Of a stretch of 64,000 nt of DNA, positions 1 to 13,144 are shown in pieces. The notes under the pieces were generated by a model. It did no database searches, had not been told where the DNA came from, and saw nothing but the letters and a program-made list of their open reading frames with translations. Every line of letters begins with the position of its first letter. Position 1 is the first letter of the stretch. Origin of the DNA: Flammula alnicola. Lineage: Eukaryota > Basidiomycota > Agaricomycetes > Agaricales > Strophariaceae. The stretch lies in the NCBI GenBank assembly GCA_015499995.1, contig JADNRV010000042.1, positions 248,001 through 312,000 on the forward strand, in the 5' to 3' direction. A program made the translations under genes and the position numbers.

Positions 1-215
1 GGCCTTGGGCGGACGATGATAAGCTAACGTATACGGAACCACGAGTGGGGTACGAGTGTACATGTCCTTAACGGTGTCGCCAATCCAGCCCAGAATCCAT
101 TGATGCCAAGCACGGTCCGTCACCTCGCCATAGCGTCGCAGCGTGGCTGTGATCAAAACGAAATAGATGACGCCTAGGGATAGAATCATTGTAACTTCGA
201 CAATGCGAGTGGCCA
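1..215 (-). pseudogene. Fragment of agaricomycete membrane-protein gene
   Basis: This stretch is a diverged copy of about 16.4-16.61 kb, the 3' half of the membrane-protein gene at 16182-17117. Long runs match on the same strand, for example around the words coding for the loop that follows the penultimate membrane segment. Only this piece is visible because the window begins inside it. No open frame of useful length survives. It lies directly left of a metacaspase fragment, the same order as at 16-18 kb, so the two appear to have been copied together. I infer a decayed segmental duplicate; the part beyond the left edge is unseen. Confidence 0.7.
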
Positions 216-261
216 ATTCCAAGCATGGGGATGCGCGCTGCTCCCACCTCCACTAAGCTCC

Positions 262-429
262 ATTTCTAATTTTGACTCATATCTACCTTTTATTCGCCAG
301 TCATGTCACTCTGGGACGGTATTACATGTCTTCTTTTCCTCTCCAGCGCGAATTGTCACGCTCAACGAACCTTCGCAGACTACTATCATTAAGCGCCCTC
401 TCAGGAGGGGCATTGCATTGCACCCAGTG
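262..429 (+). pseudogene. Metacaspase fragment, part 1 (active-site Cys exon)
   Basis: The stretch matches the end of intron 7 and exons 8-9 of the intact metacaspase at 36151-39379. The exon that encodes the catalytic SCHSG motif can be read at about 306-320 directly after an AG acceptor. The copy then decays and stops at a sequence ending ACCCAGTG, where a transposon-like insertion begins. The rest of the copy resumes at 1714. It has no start and no complete protease domain, so it is a pseudogene fragment. It reaches further upstream into the metacaspase than the copy at 17.4 kb does. Confidence 0.75.
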
Positions 430-1714
430 CAGGGTAGACCACAGTCGACACACTCCCCAAATCGGGACAGTCCACATCAGCGACACATGGGACCAAAACT
501 CGACACATCTACCGGATGTGTTGAACTTGACCCGTGGAAGTGTGTCGCTGATCGATACAGGTGTGTCGATAATTGTCAATCATCGACACTCTCCGGAGTT
601 GGCTATCGTTTCCGTTTAGGGGGGCAGTTCATGGCAGAAGATGACCCAGTTCACGAAAGGTTTATGAAGACTATGTAAGTATATTAGATAACTCGTAAGA
701 TCTCGGACTTGAAGTCTACTGAATCTGCAAAATTCACGTTTTGCCTCCGAGTTTGTCTTACGAGTTTTCTTGGTTATGACATTAAGATAATTCATTGAAG
801 AAATCTAAGATACACAATGAAAAGTACAGGATCCATCTCGACATTCTGCAACTATTACCCTACTGTGTCTACTCTCTACGAACGAGTCCCCAGCAGAAGC
901 AAAGAGATGTTTTGTATTCGGGATTTTGCCGCCACTGGTGATGTTTGCAGAGTGTTCATCCAGTTGAAAGACATGGGGGCGAGACGACAGCCCCTTGCCC
1001 CACGGAGATCGTCCGTGGCCTTGTTGCCATGTTGGCGGGGTGGAAGTGTCGAATCAGATGCGATGCGGCCTTGCGTACTCGAACGGAGGTAGGAGAGGGG
1101 ACGGCGGGGCCTCCAGCCCTGGTATTTACACCACGGAAGGGGGGCTGGGCGGTCAGCGACATGGAAAGGCATGCCTTTGCCACTTACCTGGCAGGGTTCG
1201 TTGCGTATGATATCAAATGGACAAGGGAGATGAGGGAAAACCTCAAATACGAGACCTGAGGCCAGTGGGTATGTTCAGTATAGTCCTACGGGTCGAGCAA
1301 GGCACGTACCAGGGATGTTCCAAACTGTATCGGTCCCATCCTTCAACGTTTCAACCCTCAACCAATCTCTTTGCCCTCGAGCACCGGGTCTGCTTGTTAT
1401 TGCCGTGAACCTTCTCAATCCTCAATCCTGGGTATTAGTAAGGCCATCGTTGGCACAGAAGAGTGATGGCGTGCGGGACTGGAAGTGGTGGTGACGGCGG
1501 TGAACAAAGAAACGACCACGGCCAACGTCCGGATTTGGAATTGGCACTGATGGCAGCTGAACTGAACTGATTCGGGTCAGAATCACGTGCCGAAATAAAG
1601 AGCGCGACAATGGACGTGTCGCGAATCAGATGTGTCCTCGACACCGTGTCGAGCATCATGATCATGTGTCGTTAATCTAAATAAGGTGTGTGCGTCGCAT
1701 TTGGTATATCCTCC
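430..1714. mobile_element. hAT-like non-autonomous DNA element in metacaspase fragment
   Basis: The insertion splits a metacaspase copy. The octamer ACCCAGTG lies on both sides (422-429 and 1715-1722), with one further matching base on each side. An 8-bp target duplication is typical of hAT transposons. The left end reads CAGGGTAGACC and the right end, reversed, reads GGAGGATATACC, an imperfect terminal inverted repeat. Many CGACACA words lie near both ends, as expected for transposase-binding subterminal repeats. The left 140 bp or so resemble the short element at 43995-44127. I see no transposase frame in the 1.28 kb, so it is non-autonomous or decayed. Confidence 0.6.
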
Positions 1715-1905
1715 ACCCAGTGCGGATGTTCTGAGTACTTTATTTTTGCTCTCCATATACGCTCTCGTGGTTGTTATTACCCCTTCTGCGATCTTTGGTT
1801 GGACGTTTGTTGAGGTTGACACTGGCGTTAGCGCTGATGGATGGAAAACGACAAGAAAAAGAGTGAAAAACTAGCCAGGGGCTGACGAACGGTAGTCTCG
1901 ACCCA
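1714..1905 (+). pseudogene. Metacaspase fragment, part 2 (intron 9 region)
   Basis: This continues the copy interrupted at 429. It matches the end of exon 9 (APSADV) and the following intron of the metacaspase copies at 17.4 kb and 36.9 kb, including a word in the intron that reads IFGWTFVE when translated. A short 18-bp match to the end of the same intron recurs at about 2594-2613, beyond two foldback elements, so the fragment may have been cut a second time. It has no coding capacity. Confidence 0.7.
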
Positions 1906-1977
1906 GACGCTTGGGAAGATTGTGGCTGTGCCAACCCATTTCGGCACTGCCTACAGGAGGAATCTTTACCAAGACGT

Positions 1978-2467
1978 CTGGTACGGATTTACCGTAACCG
2001 AGTACATGAGTTTTTCAAACCCCGACTAACGACCGAAAGCGGAAATGCCCCTATATGCAGCCCCCACCTCGACAGCACTCCCTTTGTTTGGAGAATTATA
2101 CATTAGGCCCTCAGTAGAAACACTCATAATATGATGAATAAGTTATTTCTAAGTGATTTTGCAAGATAATGAGCCCAAAGAAGCAGAGCCCGGAGTGACA
2201 GGTGTGGTAAAGTTGTCTTGTGACGGCTGTCGCGGTGCTAGTGGGGTACGAAATGGGTCTCGAGACGTTGACGTGCAGGTGTATTCGCGTTTTCGTCGTT
2301 GCGCGACCTCTTGAACGGCGTCGAGAATGCCATAGTGGTGCTGATAAGATTACAGCAAACAATGACGCGCCCGACGCGTTTGAGCACGTGAAGCTCGAAT
2401 TTCCGCTTTCGGTCGTTGTTCGGGGTTTGAAAAACTCATGTACTCGGTTACGGTAAATCCGTACCAG
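1978..2467. mobile_element. Element with 69-bp terminal inverted repeats
   Basis: The arms at 1978-2046 and 2399-2467 are near-perfect reverse complements (CTGGTACGGATTTACCG at the outer ends), enclosing about 350 bp with no recognisable gene. The size and structure fit a MITE or foldback element. A clear target-site duplication was not found. Its right end abuts the smaller inverted-repeat element at 2464. Confidence 0.6.
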
Positions 2468-2583
2468 TCTACTTGGGAGAATATCCGGCGATCACACAGT
2501 CTCAATCGAGTTGGGAAAAAACACTTGTCATCAATTTTTACTAATCTACACAGAGCCGTAGATATTCTCCCCAAGTAGACTGG
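2464..2583. mobile_element. 120-bp foldback MITE
   Basis: It begins CCAGTCTACTTGGG and ends with the reverse complement of that word. The terminal repeats are about 22-23 bp with one indel. The 75 bp between them hold nothing recognisable. It overlaps the right end of the preceding element by a few bases, so one may have inserted into the end of the other. Confidence 0.55.
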
Positions 2584-2589
2584 GTTCGA

Positions 2590-4740
2590 GTCTAGACGAA
2601 CGGCGATTCTCACGCTTTCATACAGAGTATTTCTGTTTTTACACAGCCAATGGTTCATGCGCAGGTCACCCGTAGGCCGTGCAACTTGCAGGTGACCTGT
2701 AAGCTAGCCTCCAAGCAGAGCGTAAATTGACCTACAAGCTTCTCGTGTATTTAAACCACTGGTTGCTAGCAAACACTGCCAGCACATCACCTACGTACTG
2801 TGCTTGTGGGTATCTTGTATATCTGCTTGTACTCTGCCTACAGACTGCCGTTCCCATGCACGGCTAGCTCCGGGCAGCGCGTCGCTTGTGGACTTAGAGA
2901 ATTTCCGCCTTCACATCACGCTGTGACTGCCAGCAATGCTTGTCCTCTTCCCCCCATGTTGAACTTCAACCAACGCACAAGCCCTTCACCTCGGACTGCC
3001 TCCTCCCCTCGCTTTCCACTGCCAGTCCTTCCCTCCTTCCTCCCCACTTGAGTAGCCTTCAGCCCTCTCTTCTGACCTCCAACGGCAGAGGTCATTCGTG
3101 AGCGGTGCCACGTCGCCACGTCACGGCACCGCCTTCGAAGGAACCGGTTTGGTTTATCTTCGCTGGAAGTTGCTAGTCTTGCCATTATTTATGTTACATT
3201 ATGTCCCTGTTGCTATTTTTCTCCTGTTCTCGTGGTACATACACCCTACAGGTGCAATAAATATTGCTATTTTATGCTCATTTTCGTGAATAGACCAGGA
3301 TTGTAGTTTCGGAGAATTTACCAAATGCGGTATAGTGCGTACTAATCGACCTTCAAGCTGCCTACAGGCCGTTAGCCGAGATTGCAGGCAGCCTACGCTC
3401 AGTGCTCGTCAGCCGACTGAGATTTAAAAATGTGAGTTGCTTCCAGATCAAACTGTTGGTCACCTTTAGGCTGGCCCTCAGTCTGCTTGCACCGTCGCCC
3501 GCGGGAAATTTCCGCGCAGACCATTGCCTGTGTAGCTTCATCAAGTTCATGTTCCTGGTAAGTATCTGATGCGGCCAAGCGACTGACAGCGAAATACCCA
3601 CACGTCTGGCTCTCGCCGTCGACTTGGCCTCCTCGATGCCGACTCGCTTTCCATTGTCGGGCTGACCGCCCTCGTCTCTCTATACAGCGCCAGCACCTGT
3701 ACCCACCGCTCAGCACTCAGCATCGAGCCAGCAATCTATCCACTTGGCGAAGAAGCTAGAACGACAGGGCCTCGCTGTGACCACACCTGGTTAGTCCTCT
3801 TCCTCGCCATTTTATCTGGCTGACCTGACAACACCTGACAGCACAAGAGCATCATCAGCACTGTTCTCAATGAGGCGACTCTACAAGCACACATCTACCA
3901 CTCCCTGAGCATCCTCTCCATGCTAAGGTATGCGTCTCTCCGGTTATGCTCCGTAATAGCCCATTGATGCGTTCTTGATAAGTATCCTATCCTGCAGCTC
4001 GGCAGACGTGATACCCTATTCGCGGTAAGTAAGCCAAGTTGTTACTTCGACAGCGCAATGCCGACTTACCTCGTGATCCGTTTACCACCAGCCTACCCAC
4101 CGGGCGACAACCGCATTCGCAAGGGCCAGAAGAGGACGGCACACCCATATCTGCGTCACTCGTTCGCAAGACAGACAGACAGCCCAGCCGGCATTTCATG
4201 ACGTGCAGAGTACTGGAACATATCAGTAAGTATCGTGCCAACGTTGTTAGAGATGGACTTACCTGCCAGCTCTGGACGATGCCCAATCCAGACCTGCTCT
4301 TGCCCGCCCTTCAACCCATGCCAAACCACAAATCATCCACCCGCAAGCGAACCGCTGACGACCGGCATCGGCGTCGGCACTGTTTCCAGTCTGTAGGTAC
4401 CTCTTGCCTCTTCTCGCTCTGTCCAGGCATCGTTCTGACATTGTTTCTTGCTGGCCAGATGTTCGGTGTGCTGCGGAAAGTCAATGTAAGTCCGGAGTTC
4501 GCTTGTAGTTGTGGGATAGAACAGACCTTGGCCCATGTACCGACTAGTATTGATCACGCCCGTCGTACCCGATTCGATGATGTCTAGCTCTTCAAACTAC
4601 ACGCGATAAGGGGGGGATGCCGAATGTCTGAGTTGAGTGCCAGGAGGTGGCGGCGGCGTTGTCTCGGTAATGTGTAGTGTTGAACCGATCCCGCCTCTGC
4701 TCTCTATTGTTCGAATCGTACGCTGCAGGTCGAGCATGGA
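2590..4740. other. Gene-free stretch
   Basis: Short open frames occur on both strands, but none shows a recognisable domain, a signal peptide with a credible continuation, or joinable splice sites. Base composition resembles the neighbouring repeats. I see no gene here; decayed repeat sequence is the simplest reading. Confidence 0.4.
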
Positions 4741-4747
4741 CAGCCCA

Positions 4748-5125
4748 TCAATGACGCGCGATAAGGGGTGCACAGGACGCCGAGGTATAAGAGGAGGTGT
4801 TGACGGTATACGTTGGATAGCTACGCGCTGGCTGGCAGTGGCATCTGCATATGGACATGAACATGCACGTGCTGATGTGACCTACGCTATCTAATCTACT
4901 CGACAGTGTGCACTGTGACCCGATTTCACTGTCACAACGTGGGATGCATACACATGACCGCTGGTGATTGGCTGGTGAGTCTCGTCTCCCGGTTTCGGTT
5001 CTGGTGGCCATTCTGGGTCCATAGGCATGGGCATTGTTGGGAGAGCACGGGCACCACTCGCAGTCTTTGAACATCGTACTGATCCCTCTTCTCTGCATTT
5101 CGTAGTCCCAGCCCTCTTTTCACTG
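4748..5125. repeat. Direct repeat, left copy (flanks terpene synthase)
   Basis: This stretch resembles 7983-8235 in the same orientation. The best-conserved core reads TGGGTCCATAGGCATGGGC and continues on both sides. The copies have diverged and differ by several gaps. Together they bracket the sesquiterpene synthase gene. The nature of the parent element is unknown: no LTR ends or terminal inverted repeats were seen. Confidence 0.6.
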
Positions 5126-6150
5126 AACGGCTCGACGCCCTCTTGACTCCCTTCTCGACTCCTGAAACCTTTTGATTAAGTAGTTTAGACTCTTTAATAC
5201 TACGTGCTTATAGCGCGTCCGTCTTTTCGTCTCCGTAATCTCATTTATTCTACATGACTCGTGTACTCATAGCCTAGTATAAATAGACTTTTTGTACAGG
5301 ACAAGACAGTCAATCATACAGTTTTAACCTGTTCATTCGATTCTCGCGCTATCTAAGTATCTACCATGTGCCAACTCACCTTTCAGTGACTGCCACGCCT
5401 CTGAAAGCTCCCAATGGTCACAGGCCGCGTGCGGCCAGAGCAGGGGCTTGCTCCGAGCGGCGTTGCGCCTCTCCACATTGTCAATGCTTATGAATTATTG
5501 CGCATCCGACATCGCCATGATACTATAAGTATGCATGTCCATGCCGTTCACGGTGCATCGTGCATACCTTGGCTATCTATAACCCTTGTCAAGCAAAGAA
5601 TGTGAGTTGCAGGCCTATAAACAGCACCTACACTACTCTTCTCTACTGTACTTGTGCTCGGGGATCTTGATCATGACCGCTTGCCCAGATCGATGTCTCT
5701 GCCTTAGCGCTTACGTGCTCTGGATTTTCCTCGATCTTCCGACACCTACGCGCGAATTCGGTTTGCCCTCTATAATAGAATAGTCATTCAGAGATGCGTT
5801 TCCATCGATCGAAGACAGAAATCGTGGACTCGCCAACGCCGTCCGGGACCTGCAAGGGCCAGTCAAGAGTGTAGCTGGCTGGTGTCTATGATGATATAAG
5901 TAAATGCTGCAGCGCCATAGCAGTACATTGTCATACATAAACCGACAGGTACGGTACCTACAAATGAAATGAACTTCAAAGTGCGTGTGCTAGGTGGAAG
6001 GACAGCTTGAAAGGAAGGGGTGGAATTTTTCCGGCGAGTTTAAATTACAACCTGTACACCATTATAGCAACCGCCACGGAGCAATAGGAGTGCACATGGA
6101 ATGATGCAGATTTAATGATACTACAGGTGCTAAGAGACTTACTAGTGTTT
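5126..6150. other. Intergenic region before terpene synthase
   Basis: AT-rich in part, with no supported gene. The last 100 bp form the promoter region of the terpene synthase. Confidence 0.4.
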
Positions 6151-6152
6151 GG

Positions 6153-6158
6153 TATAAA
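6153..6158 (+). promoter_or_regulatory. TATA box of terpene synthase
   Basis: TATAAA lies 81 bp upstream of the ATG at 6239, a common distance for basidiomycete genes. Confidence 0.5.
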
Positions 6159-6238
6159 GAGGGCTTTTGGGAACAGCAGACCGCAGTTGTTCCCTAGCAT
6201 TCAACGCATCCTATCTACAGGCATTGAGCTCAGTCGCC

Positions 6239-7521
6239 ATGGTTAACCCTACACAAACTCAATATCTTATCCCAGACCTGCTTGCTGCCTGGCCCTGGTC
6301 CCGGGACAAGAACCCTGCGTTGGACAAAAACGTGGAAGACGAAGCGAATGCCTGGGTCGCTTCCTTGGGTCTATTTGAACCTCCACAACTCAAGAAATTT
6401 AAGGCTTGCGACTTTAGTTGGTCCACTTCTATCGCGGCATGAATAGATGTTGACGATTCATATATGCCCTTAGATCTTCTTGCGGCTCTCACTGGCCCGA
6501 TTCAGGGCAAAGGTTGGTTCTTTACTGAATTCTGACCTACGTATTCATCTTCATGGCATACCAATACAGATTACCTTCGCATTTCTTGCGACCTTATGAA
6601 CTTCTACTTCGCATTCGATGAATATACTGATGTGGCCAACAAAGACGAGGCGATGAAAATTTCTTACGATGTCATGGAGGCCTTTCGAAGCAGGACAACA
6701 TCCTCGGGCAATGCAAAGATCACGGAGATGGCGAAACAGTTAGTGACATATATCTCGTAGTCCGCGAGTTGGGCTTACCACTGTTCCAGATTCTTCGAAA
6801 GGGCTGTCGGTGTCGTCGGCGAGGATACCCTTGGCACTGACAGATTCATTGCTGATTTCGATGCATACGCCAAATCGATTATTCAGGAAGCAGATGACAG
6901 AGTCGTGGGTCGGATCAGAACCATCGAGGAATATTTCAATCTTCGAAGAGATACGTGTGGAGGGAAGCCTAGCTTCTCGTTCTTTGGACTGGGTCTGTTC
7001 ATTCCAAACGAGGTGTTCGAGCATCCGCTCATGCAATCGCTCACTGAGAGCGCAACAGATCTTATTGCAATGACCAACGTTAGTTTTTCTATTACCTTTT
7101 ACTGAGAACTGCTGACATGTTGCTAACTCTCTGACATATTATACAGGACATGCATTCCTACGGCCTCGAACATGCACGCGGTCTGGACGGGCACAACGTT
7201 ATCACTGCAATTATGCACGAACATAACCTTGACTTTCAAGGCGCATTGCATTGGCTCTCTGGATATGCCACTAAAACGGTTGCGAAATTCCTGGCCGACC
7301 AGAAGAGCTTGCCATCTTGGAGTCCTGAGGTTGACAGCGCCGTCCAGGAGTACATTAACCGGATGGGGAGATGTGTTCGTGGATATGACGCCTGGAGCTA
7401 CGAGACGAACCGGTACTACGGCAAGAATGGCTTAGAAGTGCAGAAGACCCGCAAGATTACTTTACAACCCCGCGACGTTGGGTATGTCACCAGGGAGCAG
7501 CTTGAGTTCGGTGTGGCTTAA
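6239..7521 (+). CDS. Sesquiterpene synthase (class I terpene cyclase)
   Basis: Predicted to ionise farnesyl diphosphate and cyclise it to a sesquiterpene in the cytosol. Exons 6239-6416, 6474-6512, 6570-6738, 6790-7078 and 7147-7521 join with GT-AG introns of 51-68 bp to give 349 residues, the normal length for basidiomycete enzymes. The metal-binding motif DEYTD is at residues 89-93. The second magnesium motif is NDMHSYGLE (225-233), split exactly by the last intron. The C-terminal RY pair is at 314-315, and an arginine in YFNLRRDTCGG could be the diphosphate sensor. All motifs and frames are intact, so the enzyme should be active. The product cannot be read from sequence. No P450 or other tailoring gene lies beside it; it stands alone between two direct repeats. 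Confidence 0.93.
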
Positions 7522-9255
7522 ATTGGCTCAGTGCCGGTACAACGTTATAGATACGATACAGTATCATAGGCTTCGAATATGTACAGTTTGCAAATTTGGC
7601 TTTACGACATGCCTCGGTCACTTCCGCGATATCTGTGTGGCTTGCATATTTAGGCGCCCAGAGGATAAGCAGTTGTCGGGCTGGCGTGCCATTCTGATGT
7701 CATACAGCATAGGGATCTGAGTATGCGCGTTGCCACCGAAGCCGTAGGATTGACCTAACCTTGGCCATTGATCCCGCCCGCAACCTCCGGCGCTAAAATT
7801 CACGCCCTCCGCCATGTGCTGCAATTCGAACATTTACAGCGCTAGGAACGATGCGCAATGAGGGGGCGGGATGTCGAAGATAGCAATATCGACTGTTGCT
7901 TGCGACTCCTTGACCCAGGACCGAGCCCTCGGTCACAATCCGCAGATACGTTGTACGACGTGGAGGGTATCTAGATGGCGGAGGCGGTAACGATGTTGAT
8001 AAGGGGTTTGCAGGGTGCCGAGGGTGTAAGCAGAGGTGTCGACGGTGTACGTGGGTTGCATACGCATGACCGCTGGTGAGTCTCTAGCCTCCTGGTTCCA
8101 GTTCTGGTGGCCGTTCTGGGTCCATAGGCATGGGCATTGTTGGCGGAGTACTGGCACCACTCGCTGTCTTCGAACACCGTACCACAATTCTGATCCCTCT
8201 CTCCGTGTTCCATAGTCTCTCGCCGAACAGCTCAACGCCCTGCCGACACTCGTCCAGACACTCGCCGCCCCACAGTAGCTCGGTTAGTTAGCTCTTCGTA
8301 TTGCCGTAGGTGTGTCTCAACATCCTCGCTTGCTAGTGCTTGCGATGTCCTCTTTACGATGCGATTTGGTACGCTGCAGAAAATTTCACCCTAAGACCAT
8401 AAGACCGTATCGCAACACCGCCATGTCTCCAGAACACCTAAACGACCCCAGATACGAGCTTCCTGCGAGTCAGGAATGAGTCCATAGACCGTAGATGAGA
8501 TGTATGTATGTACGCACCTATGCAATGACAAGATCTCTTCTGGGCACTGCATCGTGTCTTCGTGGCACTGCTGCGGCCGGAGTATTTTGACGGGGGGTCA
8601 AAACATGATGGCAGGTTGTTAGAATTTTGTGTATATTTTGCCACCATATTTTGCCGGCACTTAAGGTGGAACACATGACTGCAAAATGTGATGGCAAAAT
8701 TCAAACAACTTGCCGCGCATTTCGACTCCCCAGCAAAATAGTCCGGGCACAGCAGTGTGGGTGAGATCAAGCGTGGGTACATAATCTAACAAAGGCAAAA
8801 TGTCAACAAAGGACAAGAGAGGGCGTAAGAAAAGTTATTCAATGCATCCAATTCTCATCGAAGCCTATCGCAGCTCAGCCGAGACCGTCAAAGATTTCAT
8901 TTATTGAGCATTTACACGACTCAAGAGGCTACGATAATAGATGTAATGTCCTCGTACGTACCTTGATAGACGTGCAGCACATTGCACTGACTTCTGGCTT
9001 GCGTGCATCCAACCACCACAAGGCCGAAAGGGAGAAAAGGAAAAGAAGGAGAACAACACAGAACGGTCACGTACCTGGATAAAAACTCCTGCCCGGGGTA
9101 TTAAAAGCCCGTGCGGGTGCGCGCGTCTGGCGGCATTTCGGCGTCGACGAGTTCGGGCATTTGGAAACTGCAATACTCTAGACGAGGGGGTTAGGTTGAT
9201 ATGTAACACATGGCCAAGACGAGGAGCGACGTACAGAACCGGCGCCTGACCTACG
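7522..9255. other. Gene-free stretch with repeats
   Basis: Holds the right direct repeat (7983-8235) and, at about 8613-8712, a small inverted repeat (arms GGCARGTTGTTWGAATTTTG) around 60 bp, possibly a MITE remnant. No gene is supported. Confidence 0.4.
7983..8235. repeat. Direct repeat, right copy (flanks terpene synthase)
   Basis: The partner of 4748-5125, in the same orientation and shorter. The conserved core is the TGGGTCCATAGGCATGGGC region. Confidence 0.6.
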
Positions 9256-9261
9256 TCAACA

Positions 9262-9785
9262 TTATGTCAGATGGAGTAGGATCAGATGGAGGAGGAAAAG
9301 AAGAAAAACGCCAAAAAAACGCACCCGGGCCGTAGGATTAATCCGAATATTCCCCTCAATCGCCTGATTCTGCTTCTGATCCCCAAAAAACCGCAGGACG
9401 AGATAAAAAATAAACAAGCACAGCAGCGCCAGAATCAGGAACACAAGCATCCCTACGTTGACTCTTGAGGATCCCGCGCCACGGAAAGGAATGTGTGGGT
9501 TTGTACTAGTCCCTTGAAACAGACCAATATAACACATGACAATCGATTCTGGTGCAAAAACGTCGACGACCCGTTGGTGGGCGAGGCCAAGAGGCGGGCG
9601 TCCTCGAGGAGGTGCAGGGTGTTCATAGCCGAACGGTATGCGCCGGTGGCGCTGCGGACGGGGTCGGGTAGCGCGGTGGGCGGCACAAAGTCGACGTATT
9701 GTGCGGTGTCGCCGCTGTCGGATGGTGGGCCTCCTTCGCGGAGGTGCTGCGTGCCGGCTGAGCTGGTGGCGCTGCCACTAATCAT
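9262..9785 (-). CDS. Hypothetical single-pass membrane protein (tentative)
   Basis: Two overlapping minus-strand frames could be joined by an intron near 9500-9550. The upstream part starts MISGSATSSAGTQHLREG and is hydrophilic. The downstream part carries one clear hydrophobic segment of about 23 residues (MLVFLILALLCLFIFYLVLR) followed by a short basic tail. This would give a small type I or tail-anchored protein. I could not place a convincing GT-AG intron, and no family is recognised. It may be a decayed gene. Confidence 0.3.
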
Positions 9786-9859
9786 GATGGAGGAGGGAGC
9801 GTCGTCGGTGTTGTTGTGGGATATGGAGATATGGGAGGGGTCGAGAGGGGAGTGACGAG

Positions 9860-11070
9860 AGGGGAGCGTGCACTCGCCATCGAGTCGTCAAAACCTTGTT
9901 CCTACGAGAAGAAAAAAGTCGTGCGTGGGCGATTGAGGTCCTGCCAACACGGTTGCCTCCTATGTGACGACGACAGCGACGACAAAGCGAAAAGAGAGGC
10001 GGCGAAAAACGAAGAGAGGGATGGAGAGAGTGTGGTAGTGTATCAAGTAAGCGAACCACCTTGCTGACATAATCTCTCCCATCTACAGTACTCGTTCTCT
10101 TTGTTGGTTTTTATCAATGTCCGACGTCTCGAACGACCCTCGACCTTTGCTGTCCATGCGTATGGCGGGGTGAAAGTGGGCTTGTATGTACCGCCTGTAG
10201 TTAATATAACCCACGTAATTACTCGATATTACTCGATACCGTCTTGTCCATCGCATCACATCGCATCACCCATCCATGATGATCCATCCATCCGTTATAC
10301 GCCATGTCTGATACCTGCGGCCAACAATACCCATGGTAACCCGTGCGGCCCTCGCCCCGCTCTACGTCTCGCCTACAGGCTACTATGGTCGTAAGGCGGG
10401 CCGACGCCCTTCTAGCCAACCCCCGGTATTCCACTTATCACCTCAAATCACCTCCTCAATTAGATCCCTACCAGCTTATGCCTACTTACCATCCCTTCTC
10501 GCCAATGCCAATCCTTGGTTCCTTCCGAGTTTTTTCTGTATGATCCTATGATCCATAACACAACCACGCGGTATACGTACAGCCCGGATAGCCTGGAGTT
10601 TATCAATGATCAGAAGTTCTCGTCATGCACGGTGTCATATGCCTGCCTGCGCGTTCTCACTCCTTCCTTCCTTATCCTCTTCACGTTGCTCCAGAGAAAG
10701 CTCGAACTCACTCTACTTACTTATAGAGACCCAATACCAAAAGTCATTATGATGATCACGCCCCTCGACTCGCGTCTCGTCATGCCGTGCACTCCATCCT
10801 CCACCCATTCTCAAACTTCCCCAAGTTGGCCTTAATTCTGATACTGCTCGTTTCCAGTCATTATAGATGACCAAAGCGCGTCCTCGATTACCGTTCTAAC
10901 CTTTTCGTGGGCTCTATGCACTACCTCCCATCGCGGGAATTGGAGTCCTCTAGGTTAATCCGCCCAAAATCCAACATCCACCGCGCTGGCGCTCAATCGT
11001 GTGGCTACGCGTCCTGCTCGATCAATGTTGTTTGAGGGGTGTAGTAGGAGTAGTGGTACCTATCGGTTCC
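9860..11070. other. Gene-free stretch
   Basis: Only short unsupported frames. Nothing recognisable was seen. Confidence 0.4.
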
Positions 11071-11404
11071 TTTACATAAGAGCTTCGATTGTGGATGGAC
11101 CGACTTCATGAACTTGAACTTGGTTAGGGTGTGGCACGAGCCACCTTTGCATATACTGATCATGGGGCGTATTCTTCCCTCTATGGCGGATTCCGTGAAA
11201 GGACTTGGAACACAATATATATATGCAAATATATGTAGACAAGGAAATACCTATGCAAATTAGGAGGCAAGCAATAAAAATTTGAATTCGGTTACGGCGA
11301 AACCGCTCCTGCTGGGCGAGCTCGCAATATAATTTAAGAATCGCCACCGTCAGCCTGAGGACTATCGAAATGTTAGACAGGAAGCAAATATGAGGAGTGT
11401 CAAC

Positions 11405-13074
<1,670 letters not shown>

Positions 13075-13138
13075 TGGAGATGTACTTGAGTAGGAGACAA
13101 GGGCTGCCTTGATTGCAACAACAAGAAATCGAGTTCCT

Positions 13139-13144
13139 TTTATA
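13139..13144 (-). promoter_or_regulatory. TATA box of peroxidase A
   Basis: On the minus strand TATAAA lies about 65 bp upstream of the ATG. The same box is conserved in front of peroxidase B. Confidence 0.55.

Noticed and set aside
2575..2600. GGTTCGAGTCT, resembling a tRNA B box
   Set aside because: There is no A box or cloverleaf upstream, and the word overlaps the end of a foldback element.
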